NCBI RefSeq assembly: GCF_004217555.1
Contig: NZ_SHKW01000001.1
Coordinates: forward strand, 2,356,001 to 2,420,000
Length of the DNA: 64,000 bases
From: Edaphobacter modestus
GTDB taxonomy: Bacteria; Acidobacteriota; Terriglobia; Terriglobales; Acidobacteriaceae
Reading direction: 5' to 3'
The translations under genes were made by a program, and so were the position numbers. Shown here one piece after another: positions 1-7,901 of this stretch (position 1 is its first letter; the number at the start of each line of letters is the position of its first letter). Under the pieces are notes generated by a model. The model saw only the letters and a list, made by a program, of their open reading frames with translations, was not told the origin of the DNA and made no database searches.

Positions 1-93
1 GGCAATCTTCTGCGTGTGATGCGCGCTGTAGAACAGCGTGCACGGGAGCTTGGCTCCACTCCTGCGATTCATTCGGAGATCTCGAAAAAATAA
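1..93 (+). CDS. C-terminal end of an unidentified gene
   Basis: An open frame enters from the left edge and ends in TAA after 30 codons. The visible peptide is basic and helical in character (NLLRVMRAVEQRARELG), ending in SEISKK. A strong terminator hairpin follows 24 bases later, which supports this being a genuine gene end. The fragment is too short to assign a family. Confidence 0.55.
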   Translation, partial: GNLLRVMRAVEQRARELGSTPAIHSEISKK

Positions 94-116
94 GCCACTC
101 TTCAATCGACGCCCGC

Positions 117-151
117 AAGAAGAAAGGGACCTATCGGGTCCCTTTCTTCTT
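117..151. terminator. bidirectional terminator hairpin
   Basis: A perfect 15-bp stem (left arm 117-131, right arm 137-151) closes a 5-base loop (TATCG). The stem base is A/T-rich on both sides, so transcripts from either strand end in a U-rich arm. It lies between the gene entering from the left and the 3' end of the minus-strand ridA-like gene, and so serves two convergent units. Confidence 0.9.
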
Positions 152-167
152 ATCTTCCTTCGCAGTG

Positions 168-650
168 TTATTTGCTCTTCACGGCAATCACTTCGATCTC
201 AAGCACCGCCCACGGAGCCGCAAGCGCTGCAACCTGAAAGGCCGAGCGCGCCGGCTTGTTCGGCTGTTCTTTGGTCCCGAAATACTTCACATACTCCGAC
301 TGCATTCCGGCGAAGTCCAGCTTGCCGGTGTTGGGATCAGGTCCGAGGAAGACCGTCATCTTCACGACATCCTTCATGTCGAGCCCCTGCTCCTTCAGAG
401 CTGCCTGAATTTTAGGGAAGATGCTTGCCGCCTGTACCTTGGTGTCGCCGTAATCGGCCTGCGTTCCCTTTGCCGGATCGGCTGCGGTAACAGGTGAGGC
501 AAGCTGTCCGCTCAGGTAATACGTATCGCCGACCCACACGCCCTTCGCGATGGCGGCCTTCTCGTCCTGGATATGTTTCACAACCGTCTGTGCCTGCATG
601 GAGCACGCGCAGGCGGCCATCATTGCTGCTGCCAGTAAACTCTTCCTCAT
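168..650 (-). CDS. RidA (YjgF/UK114) family enamine/imine deaminase, with signal peptide
   Basis: A 160-residue protein of the RidA family, whose members hydrolyse reactive enamine/imine intermediates to ketones and ammonia. The C-terminal PARSAFQVAAL and LEIEVIAV blocks carry the family's conserved Arg and Glu, so it looks catalytically intact. Unlike the typical cytosolic RidA of about 130 residues, it starts with a hydrophobic signal-like segment (about residues 1-20, Lys-Ser then Ala/Met/Cys-rich, ending MQAQ), which implies export. It lies 31 bases downstream of an amine-oxidase-like gene on the same strand, so the two are probably one transcript. The imine product of an oxidase is a natural substrate. 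That link is inference; family membership is solid. Confidence 0.85.
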   Translation of the reverse strand: MRKSLLAAAMMAACACSMQAQTVVKHIQDEKAAIAKGVWVGDTYYLSGQLASPVTAADPAKGTQADYGDTKVQAASIFPKIQAALKEQGLDMKDVVKMTVFLGPDPNTGKLDFAGMQSEYVKYFGTKEQPNKPARSAFQVAALAAPWAVLEIEVIAVKSK

Positions 651-681
651 CCAACAGTCTCCTTATCGATCTCTTTCGCTG

Positions 682-2259
682 TTACGCCGAAACCGTCTGA
701 CGATGGTTGCCCTCAAGCCGCGCCGCCTTCACCTTGTCGCAGATCATCTGGACGGCACGCCTTCCGCTCTCCGCAGCGCCCTCCTGCCACCCCACGACGT
801 GGCTGGTGTGATCGCCCGCAAAGTAGATAGGTCCATCCGGTGCGGTAATCACGTCGTAATCTTCCTTAGGCGTTTGCCCAATCCATGAGCCCTCGTTCCA
901 CTTGATGTGTTTCCATCCGCAGAAGATTGGCTTTTCGAGCTCCTTGCCATGGCCCGGGTGCAGCTTCTCGATCGAAGCGCGGGAGGCTTCAAACTTCTGT
1001 TCTATGGTGAGCTGGTCAAAACCGCCCATCGCCTCGTCCATATAACCGGAGACGATGATGCCACGATCAGAGAACATCGACGCGCTGGGATACCAGATCG
1101 GGCTCGGCCCCTGAGACAGGAAGGAGAGACCACCATAGATGTTGTAGTCCGTCTCCCAGAACCGACGCGACTCCCACGGCACCTTACAGGAACCGCGGTA
1201 CGACGCGCCTCCGCGGTCGACCACAGCACGATGCGCCGGATCCAGATCGGCCTTGATCTTCTTGAGGATCGTCAGGGGCATTGCGCACACCGCATAGTCG
1301 GCCTCGATATGTTTGCCGTTGCCATACCCCACACGGACTCCCTTGGCCGTCTTCGCAATCTCCGTTACCGGAGCGTCGTAAACAACGACCGGTCCCAGGC
1401 TCTTGGCGAGCGCGATAGAGATCTGCTGCATGCCATTCACCGGCTGGAACATCGTTGCCTGCCAGTCCCACGCCTCCTCGTAAAGCTCAGCGCTCCAGAA
1501 GTTCGCATCCAGTAACTCATGAACGCTAAGCGGATGATCATCAACAATCATCGTCTTGGGCCCGGCGCCGGGATAGCGCTTGATGTCGGCGCGATCGGAG
1601 CCGACATACTTTCCACTCTTATCGAGCGGACCATAAATCTTCAGGACGTCGACCATCTTCTGCCGATCCTCGGTACTCAGTTCCTGGTCGAGTGCGCCGC
1701 CGGCAATTGCCTTTGTCAGCAGTTCGCTGACCTGCCCGCGCGTATCGTTGATCGCCTTGCGCTGGCATATCGCCTTGCCGCCATTTATCTTGTCGCTCTG
1801 CAGCAGCGACGAGCGCGACGTGTTGACCTCAACCTCGAGGGGAACCTTCAGTTCCCGGCAATAGCCAAGCATCGTTCCATGCACCGATGGAAGCCGTGCA
1901 GGTCCCATGTTCTGATAGAGTCCTTCACTCCAACTGATGGATTGCTTCGTTCCATCGACGAACTCGACCACATCACCATTTCGAGCGCTCCAGGCCCTTC
2001 CGCCGGGCCGATGCCGCGCTTCGAGCAGCGTAACGTCGTATCCCAGCTTCTTCGCCTCATAGGCTGTCACCAGTCCACCGACTCCGCCGCCCAATACGAC
2101 CAGCTTTACTCCCTTGCCTGCTCCGGCTGCCGCTGCGATCGGCTCTGCAGCCGTCGCCTTCATCGGCATCAGTCCCAGCGACTGCATGGTTGTGAACGCA
2201 GCACTGTACCCGCCAGCCTGCCCTACACGCATAAGAAAATCGCGCCTGGTGATTCCCAT
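682..2259 (-). CDS. FAD-dependent amine / L-amino-acid oxidase, Tat-exported
   Basis: A 525-residue flavin amine oxidase. It has an N-terminal Rossmann FAD motif (VVLGGGVGGL, about residue 55-65) followed by LEARHRPGGRAW, and a C-terminal FAD segment (IYFAGDHTSHVVGWQEGAAESG). These are hallmarks of the monoamine/L-amino-acid oxidase family, which turns amines to imines plus hydrogen peroxide. The start GITRRDFLMRVGQAGG is a twin-arginine signal, fitting export of a folded flavoprotein. I chose the ATG at 2259 because AGGGCGAGG sits about nine bases upstream; an in-frame TTG at 2295 has its purine run too close. The exported RidA gene follows directly. The exact substrate cannot be read from the sequence. 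Confidence 0.85.
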   Translation of the reverse strand: MGITRRDFLMRVGQAGGYSAAFTTMQSLGLMPMKATAAEPIAAAAGAGKGVKLVVLGGGVGGLVTAYEAKKLGYDVTLLEARHRPGGRAWSARNGDVVEFVDGTKQSISWSEGLYQNMGPARLPSVHGTMLGYCRELKVPLEVEVNTSRSSLLQSDKINGGKAICQRKAINDTRGQVSELLTKAIAGGALDQELSTEDRQKMVDVLKIYGPLDKSGKYVGSDRADIKRYPGAGPKTMIVDDHPLSVHELLDANFWSAELYEEAWDWQATMFQPVNGMQQISIALAKSLGPVVVYDAPVTEIAKTAKGVRVGYGNGKHIEADYAVCAMPLTILKKIKADLDPAHRAVVDRGGASYRGSCKVPWESRRFWETDYNIYGGLSFLSQGPSPIWYPSASMFSDRGIIVSGYMDEAMGGFDQLTIEQKFEASRASIEKLHPGHGKELEKPIFCGWKHIKWNEGSWIGQTPKEDYDVITAPDGPIYFAGDHTSHVVGWQEGAAESGRRAVQMICDKVKAARLEGNHRQTVSA

Positions 2260-2535
2260 CGAAAGACACCTCGCCCTGGAAGGATTTGCGATCAACTCCC
2301 CTTATCGTCGGGAAGATTGAAAGTTGGATTGTCAAAAGAGATGGAGCTTCGCCCGAGAGGCATCTTGGCCAATCGCGAAGAACTACTGCAGATCGTTTAT
2401 CTGTGGATTCACTGTACCGTAACCTTCCCGGGATTTCCAGATATCTCGAGCAGCTAGTCACAAATTTCGTCTGAAAACCACCGCACGTTCTTGACCTATC
2501 CTTACTATGGATAAGGCATCTACGATGAAAGAGCC

Positions 2536-3285
2536 GTGCCGATAAATCCGTTGACAAATCCCTGGCTCCATTGGTGGTCGGACTCAGTCTCCCTGATCTA
2601 TCAGCCGAGCTTTCCGCGTCTCCTGGTGGCCCTGGTTCTGGGAGCTTGCATCGGTGCAGAACGTCAATGGCGACAACGCGCGGCCGGACTGAGAACGAAT
2701 ACGCTTGTCTGTTTTGGAGCAGCCGCCTTTGTCGATCTCGGACTGACCATCGCGCCCGGAACAACTCAGGTCATCGCTTACGTAGTCTCTGGAGTCGGCT
2801 TTCTGGGGGCAGGCGCCATCATGAAAGATGGCGGCAATGTTCGCGGGTTGAACACTGCAGCCACTCTATGGTGTTCGGCTGCTGTGGGAGCTTGTGCCGG
2901 AGCAGGAGAGATGTTCGACGCGGTCTTTGTGACCGTGCTCCTGATCGCGATCAATTCGGTCCTGCGTCCGCTCTCTCGCTATATCGACCAGCGCTCTCTC
3001 GCCATGCTGGACACTCATACGCTGTATCGTCTAAGGCTGCTCTGCGACAGCGAGCACCAGACAGAGGCGGAATATCAGGTCACTCGAGCCATCGCCGCAC
3101 GTTTACTTGTGCTCAGCAAGATTCGCGCCGAGAAGGTCGAGGAGACGGATACCTCAATCGTTCAGGCGGTTTTGGAATCGCCGACTCGTGATCCCAATGT
3201 TCTGAAGGCACTTGTTGAGGACTTAAGGGCATTCCCTTGGATCCGATCCGTCGAATGGACGGAAACGGCAGAGGAGATCGAGTAG
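2536..3285 (+). CDS. MgtC/SapB family membrane protein
   Basis: A 249-residue protein. The N-terminal 150 residues form several hydrophobic helices with the MgtC signature region (VLGACIGAERQWRQRAAGLRT, then GFLGAGAIMKDGGNVRGLNTAA). The C-terminal ~100 residues are soluble and ACT-like. MgtC proteins are inner-membrane factors tied to magnesium limitation and, in E. coli and Salmonella, to inhibition of ATP synthase; SapB-type homologues in soil bacteria are poorly understood. The start is GTG, preceded by GAAAGAG; an ATG 12 bases upstream is out of frame and stops at once. It is divergent from the oxidase gene, and no magnesium riboswitch was recognised upstream. Confidence 0.85.
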   Translation: MPINPLTNPWLHWWSDSVSLIYQPSFPRLLVALVLGACIGAERQWRQRAAGLRTNTLVCFGAAAFVDLGLTIAPGTTQVIAYVVSGVGFLGAGAIMKDGGNVRGLNTAATLWCSAAVGACAGAGEMFDAVFVTVLLIAINSVLRPLSRYIDQRSLAMLDTHTLYRLRLLCDSEHQTEAEYQVTRAIAARLLVLSKIRAEKVEETDTSIVQAVLESPTRDPNVLKALVEDLRAFPWIRSVEWTETAEEIE

Positions 3286-3398
3286 CACCCCTTCCTCGCT
3301 GACGGTGGCTATTGATTCCCGGGACTATCGCACACTCAGGAAAGACCGTACAATTCAAATGTCGATGCAGTCTCGAAGAACAGTAGGAACCTGCATTC

Positions 3399-3427
3399 GC
3401 TAAACGCTGAAGATTGATTCGTTTAGC
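3399..3427. other. 8-bp dyad just upstream of tRNA-Leu
   Basis: GCTAAACG (3399-3406) and CGTTTAGC (3420-3427) are a perfect inverted repeat with a 13-base spacer, ending seven bases before the mature 5' end of the tRNA. It may be a pre-tRNA leader hairpin or an operator. A possible -10 (TACAAT, 3349-3354) lies further upstream but lacks a good -35. Confidence 0.5.
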
Positions 3428-3434
3428 ACCAGTT

Positions 3435-3519
3435 GCGAAAGTGGCGAAATTGGCAGACGCACCAGACTTAGGATCTGGCGGAGCAATCCGTGGGGGTTCA
3501 AGTCCCCCCTTTCGCACCA
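3435..3519 (+). tRNA. tRNA-Leu (anticodon UAG)
   Basis: A complete cloverleaf can be drawn. The acceptor GCGAAAG pairs with CTTTCGC. The anticodon stem CCAGA/TCTGG has loop CTTAGGA, giving anticodon TAG (reads CUA, and CUN by wobble). It has a class II variable arm, a T-arm GGGGGTTCAAGTCCCCC, and an encoded discriminator A with CCA at 3517-3519. Confidence 0.97.
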
Positions 3520-3542
3520 ACTCTTTTTAGAAAGTGATTTGC

Positions 3543-3848
3543 ATGAGTCAGTCGAAACCCGCTGAACCGAAGCTGAACCTCTCTACGACTCCGGACTACC
3601 GCGAGGGGTACGCCAACAGTGTCCAGGTCCGCATGTCCGTATGGGACTTTCTGCTCGTCTTCGGAACCATGAGCCAGGACGCGCCCGACGAACTATCCGT
3701 CAAAAACTTTCAGGGAATCTATCTCAGCCCGCAACAGGCCAAAGCCCTGCTCAACGTGCTGGGCCACAATCTTGCCCAGTATGAGCAGACCTTCGGGACA
3801 ATTACCCTCGATCAACAGGTTCCCCAGGCCGGCGGTCCCGTCCATTAA
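3543..3848 (+). CDS. DUF3467 domain protein
   Basis: About 101 residues, resembling the small DUF3467 family found in many bacteria and of unknown function. Conserved-looking features are YANSVQVRMSVWDFLLVFG in the first half and the helical LSPQQAKALLNVLGHNLAQYE in the second. The ATG at 3543 is preferred over an in-frame GTG at 3534; both follow a weak AAAG element. The gene starts 23 bases after tRNA-Leu. Its stop lies eight bases before the chosen start of the glycosyltransferase, so the two may be cotranscribed. Confidence 0.7.
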   Translation: MSQSKPAEPKLNLSTTPDYREGYANSVQVRMSVWDFLLVFGTMSQDAPDELSVKNFQGIYLSPQQAKALLNVLGHNLAQYEQTFGTITLDQQVPQAGGPVH

Positions 3849-3855
3849 GAGGCGC

Positions 3856-5436
3856 GTGCAATCGTCTCAAGACTCCCGCCGCGCTCCCGCCGACCTTCCT
3901 ACGGGACTGCTCTTTCCGTTGTTCTTTGCCGCAATCTATCTCTCCCACCTGACGCTGCTTCGTCTCCCCTATTTCTGGGATGAGGCCGGCTACTACATTC
4001 CTGCCGCGTGGGACTTCTTTCGTACCGGCTCGCTGATTCCTCAGACCACGCTCTCCAACGCCCATCCGCCCCTGCCTTCCATCCTGCTCGCCTCGTGGTG
4101 GCATGTCTCCGGATTCGTCGTCAGCGGAACCCGTACCCTCGTCGTCATGGTTGCCGCCACTGCGCTCGTCGCGGTCTTTCATCTCGCGAAGACCCTGCGG
4201 AACATCCCGGTGGCCATCGCCACGGTGGTCCTCACAGCGGTTTATCCAATCTGGTTCGCGCAAAGCACCCTCGCTCATGCCGATATCTTCGCCGCAGCCT
4301 TCACGCTGTGGGCTCTGGCGCTTTACTTCGAGCCACGCTCCGAAAACCAGATCCTCACCTCCGGTCTCTTCTCCTTCGCCGCCCTCTCGAAGGAAACCGC
4401 CATCGTTACGCCGCTTGCGCTCGCCGGGTTCGAGGCATTTCTTCTCTTTCGCTCGCGTAACCCGTCACAGCGCCGTTCGCACGCCCTCTGGATCGCGTCG
4501 CTTCTCTCTCCTCTGCTGCCTCTGGTCGCGTGGTATGCCTATCATCGCCATCGAACCGGTTTCATCTTTGGCAATCCCGAGTTCCTGCGCTACAACGCAA
4601 CCGCGAATCTGGACCTCCTCCGCATTCTTCTCTCGTTGTGGCACCGCTTCCTGCATCTGGCCACGCATATGAACATGTATGTTCCGGTCGTGTGCGCCAT
4701 CGCAACTCTCTTTATTCCGCTCAAGCCGTCGACAACTCACGCACTGCCGCGACGCACACTCGCAGCCATCCTCTCGATTCTTATTGCCAACTGGATTGCC
4801 TTCTCTGTGCTCGGCGGCGCCCTGCTCACTCGGTACCTGCTGCCGATGTATCCCCTGGTGCTGCTTCTCTGTATTACGGTCTGGCAGCGCCATCTGAGAA
4901 ACTGGTGGTTGCTCGCCATACTCACCGGAGCCGGGTTTCTGGCCGGCATCTGGATCAATCCACCCTATGCGTTCGCACCCGAAGACAATCTCACCTACCG
5001 CGACATGATCGTTCTGCATCAGCAGGCGGCCTCCCTCATTGAGAACCGCTATCCTCAGGCGACCGTCCTCACCGCATGGCCTGCAAGCGCCGAGCTTACC
5101 CGGCCGGAGCTAGGTTACGTTCGCAAGCCTCTCAAGGTGGTCTCTCTCCAGAACTTCGCAATCGATCAGATGGCCCGCGCTGCGCAGGATCCCGGAGAAT
5201 ATGACACCGCTCTCCTCTTCTCGACCAAGTGGGAGCCCCCTCGAAACCAGCTCAACCTCGGCAAGGCAACTACCCGACTCAATTCGAAATACTTCGACTT
5301 CCATCACGATCTCTCGCCTTCCGAAGCCGCGGCGCTTCTTCACGGTGAGATCGTCTGGCAGGCGCGGCGCAAAGGCGAGTGGGCCGCCGTCCTTCGCTTC
5401 CCCCGTGCCGTCAATGCCTCGCTGACTCTGCCCTAA
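3856..5436 (+). CDS. glycosyltransferase family 39 (ArnT/PMT-like) membrane protein
   Basis: About 526 residues with roughly a dozen hydrophobic segments. The first periplasmic loop carries the GT-C acidic motif (LPYFWDEAGYY) and an HPPLPS segment, as in family 39 enzymes that move sugars from polyprenyl-phosphate donors to lipid or protein acceptors outside the inner membrane. The acceptor cannot be inferred. The start is uncertain: the frame is open back to 3772, inside the DUF3467 gene. The GTG at 3856 follows AAGAGG at a short distance; ATG 3781 and TTG 3772 would overlap the upstream gene. It is one of three GT39 genes in the window. Confidence 0.8.
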   Translation: MQSSQDSRRAPADLPTGLLFPLFFAAIYLSHLTLLRLPYFWDEAGYYIPAAWDFFRTGSLIPQTTLSNAHPPLPSILLASWWHVSGFVVSGTRTLVVMVAATALVAVFHLAKTLRNIPVAIATVVLTAVYPIWFAQSTLAHADIFAAAFTLWALALYFEPRSENQILTSGLFSFAALSKETAIVTPLALAGFEAFLLFRSRNPSQRRSHALWIASLLSPLLPLVAWYAYHRHRTGFIFGNPEFLRYNATANLDLLRILLSLWHRFLHLATHMNMYVPVVCAIATLFIPLKPSTTHALPRRTLAAILSILIANWIAFSVLGGALLTRYLLPMYPLVLLLCITVWQRHLRNWWLLAILTGAGFLAGIWINPPYAFAPEDNLTYRDMIVLHQQAASLIENRYPQATVLTAWPASAELTRPELGYVRKPLKVVSLQNFAIDQMARAAQDPGEYDTALLFSTKWEPPRNQLNLGKATTRLNSKYFDFHHDLSPSEAAALLHGEIVWQARRKGEWAAVLRFPRAVNASLTLP

Positions 5437-5453
5437 GGAATCAGGGCAGCCCT

Positions 5454-6242
5454 TCAGTCTCTTCCTGGCTGTGCGAAGATCGCGGTCAACTCTTTCCCGG
5501 AGATATCCTCCAGATGCAGCCTCAACAGGTGCGCGATCGTTGGCGCCACATCCACGTTGTCGAACTCCGGGATCTCGCCTTTTTTCGCGATTCCGGCTCC
5601 CGAGGCAATAAAGATCGCCTTCATCCGCGGCTCCGTATTCGGATAACCATGCGCTCCCACTTCTTTGGTCTCTGTGACAATCTCCGCGGAAGCATCGTCC
5701 GCAAAGGCAAAACCGTTGGCTGCGTAGACCAGCAGATCGGGTCCCTGATCGGCATCCGGTGGCGTCGGCAATCCCTCTTTCGCCGCCTCAGCCGGAGTCA
5801 GAACCGCCCGTATCCCCGACTGCCCGAGAAACGCGGACTTCAAGGCCTTTGTCGATTCCGGCGTTGCGTCTCTCTGGTAAATCAGTGCGAAGCCTCCCTC
5901 GGGAATACAGAACGCCGGGCTGTGTCCCGAGGAGCCCTGCAATCCCGCCCGCCGAAGCAGAGCGCTCCCGTTCACATGCTTGAACACGCTCTGTTGACCA
6001 TGGTCCGAGACAATGAGAAACGTTGTTCGATCGAGGTCGCCAGCCTCCCGCACGCCTTCGATGATGTCTTTCACGCGGTCGTCCAGAAACGCAATCGTGT
6101 TCCGTCCCGCATCATTTCCGAATCCTGTCTTGTGTTCGATTCCATCCAGTGCAAGCAGGTGAACTCGCAATACAAGAGCGGAAAAGCCACCAGACGTGCA
6201 GCGCTTCCCGGCAAAGCCATGGACGTAACGCTCTATACTCAA
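5454..6242 (-). pseudogene. 5'-truncated type I phosphodiesterase / alkaline-phosphatase-like gene
   Basis: The reading frame encodes only the C-terminal half of an alkaline-phosphatase-superfamily phosphodiesterase (nucleotide pyrophosphatase type). Clear metal-binding motifs are HLLALDGIEHKTG, LIVSDHGQ and VGAHGYPN, followed by FDNVDVAPTIAHLL. Family members are normally about 400 residues or more and begin with a domain supplying the first metal Asp and the nucleophilic Thr/Ser; that part is absent. Only about 25 unrelated residues precede the homology. Directly upstream, in opposite orientation, lies the start of the TPR gene. The remaining frame has no stop or frameshift, so the truncation may be recent. 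It is probably non-functional as a hydrolase. Confidence 0.7.
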
Positions 6243-7901
6243 CCTGTGCGCAGGTTTCCTTCAATCCGTTCAGCATTTCGAGGCTATCGCCTCCTCTTCG
6301 CATTCTTTCTTCTCGTCCTTTCAGCTCCCGCAGGCTATAGCCAGGGGCCCGATTCCTCCACTCCAGCCGGTCGCGTCATCCTCGTCCTTCCCTTTGAAAA
6401 TCGCTCCGGCCAGGCCGACCTCGGCTGGATCGGCGACTCCTTCCCCGACACACTCAATCAGCGGCTCTCCTCTGCAAGCTTCCTCACCATCTCGCGCGAC
6501 GACCGCCAGTACGCTCTCGACCATCTCGGCTTCCCGGCTGACTTCCGCCCCACTCGTGCCACCACCATCCGTATCGCCCAGACCCTCGATGCCAACTACG
6601 TCGTGATCGGAAGCTACAACGTCGCGAACGGTCGAATCTCCGTCCAGGCCCAGGTCCTCGAAGTCAAGGAGCTGCGAATGTCTCCGCCGATTGAGGATTC
6701 CAACGACCTGCAACGCCTCTTCGACGTGCAGAACACGATCGCATGGAAGCTCGCCAGATCCATCGATCCGCACTTCAGCGTGGCCCAGCAGACCTTCCTC
6801 GCCGCCTCGGGACAGATCAAGCTCAGCTCTTTTGAGAATTACATCCGCGGCATCGGCGCGACCGCACCGGAGGAACGAATCCGGCGTCTGCAACTCGCCG
6901 TCAAGGAGTCTCCCGGTTATACCGCGGCTCTCCTCGCTCTCGGAAAGACTCAGTACACCGAGCGCGACTACGATCACGCCGCCGCCACGCTGGGCCAGAT
7001 CTCCTCCAACGATCGCAGCTCCCTGGAGGCGAACTTCTACCTTGGTCTCGCCCGGTTCAACTCCGGTCGATATTCTGAGGCGGAAAAGGCCTTCGCCTTC
7101 GTCGCCAGCCGCCTTCCCTTGCCCGAGGTCATCAACAATCAGGCCGTCGCTCTCAGCCGCCAGGGGCACAATGCAACCGCTCTGTTTCAAAGGGCAGTCG
7201 CCGCCGACCCCAAGGATGCGGACTATCACTACAATCTGGCCGTCGCCCTCTTCCGCGCGGGAGACGCCCCCGGAGCCCAGCGTGAAGTTGACCTTACCCT
7301 CAAACTTCGTCCTGCTGATCCCGACGCTTCCAGCCTGAAGGCCCACATCGCACATGGCGGTCCGCCACCCTCCACCCAGAACGTCACAACCCTCAAGACA
7401 GCCGTATCCGCGCCTTCTCCGGCGTTCGAGCCGCTCGAACGGATCCGCCGTACCTACTCGGAGGCATCCTTCCGTCAGGCCGCCTTCCAGATTGACCAGA
7501 TGCGAGCCATTCGTATGGCTGCGCTACCTCCTGACGAGCAGGCAACACAGTACGTTCAACTCGGCAGGGACTATCTGGCCCAAGGTCTCATCCCCGAGGC
7601 AGAGGGCGAATTTCAGTCCGCACTCGCCGCCAGCCAGCACAGCGCGTCTGCGCGTGCCGGTCTGGCAGAGGTTCGCGAACAAAGCGGAGATCTGACGGCA
7701 GCCCGGGATGAGGCCCAGCTCTCTTTGAGGCTCAGTCCCAACGCCCCGGCCTATCTTGTGCTCGCCCGCCTCGAACTCAACGGAAATCAAACCGCGGCCT
7801 CGGCTGCCGATGTCTCCCGTGCCCTGAAGCTCGAACCCACCAACACCGCCGCCCTGGGCATGAAGCAGGCCCTCGCTGCACGCGGGCAAAGCCTGCCGTG
7901 A
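6219..7901 (+). CDS. exported TPR protein with TolB/FlgO-like N-terminal domain
   Basis: About 560 residues. A signal peptide (RLLFAFFLLVLSAPAGYSQ) is followed by a domain of about 130 residues starting RVILVLPFENRSGQADLGWIGDSFPD. This resembles the TolB/FlgO/CsgG-like domain that precedes TPRs in many periplasmic proteins. Several tetratricopeptide repeats follow, from about residue 230 to the C-terminus (ALLALGKTQYTERDYDHAAAT, NFYLGLARFNSGRYSEAEKAF, DYHYNLAVALFRAGDAPGAQ and others). The role is likely a periplasmic scaffold. The start is unclear: ATG 6219 or GTG 6246, neither with a good ribosome-binding site. TATACT at 6234-6239 could be a -10 for a leaderless message from 6246. The stop overlaps the start of the NfeD gene. 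Confidence 0.75.
   Translation: MDVTLYTQPVRRFPSIRSAFRGYRLLFAFFLLVLSAPAGYSQGPDSSTPAGRVILVLPFENRSGQADLGWIGDSFPDTLNQRLSSASFLTISRDDRQYALDHLGFPADFRPTRATTIRIAQTLDANYVVIGSYNVANGRISVQAQVLEVKELRMSPPIEDSNDLQRLFDVQNTIAWKLARSIDPHFSVAQQTFLAASGQIKLSSFENYIRGIGATAPEERIRRLQLAVKESPGYTAALLALGKTQYTERDYDHAAATLGQISSNDRSSLEANFYLGLARFNSGRYSEAEKAFAFVASRLPLPEVINNQAVALSRQGHNATALFQRAVAADPKDADYHYNLAVALFRAGDAPGAQREVDLTLKLRPADPDASSLKAHIAHGGPPPSTQNVTTLKTAVSAPSPAFEPLERIRRTYSEASFRQAAFQIDQMRAIRMAALPPDEQATQYVQLGRDYLAQGLIPEAEGEFQSALAASQHSASARAGLAEVREQSGDLTAARDEAQLSLRLSPNAPAYLVLARLELNGNQTAASAADVSRALKLEPTNTAALGMKQALAARGQSLP

Noticed and set aside
2497..2513. TATCC-N7-GGATA dyad upstream of the MgtC gene
   Set aside because: Only five base pairs per arm and no adjacent promoter; likely chance.
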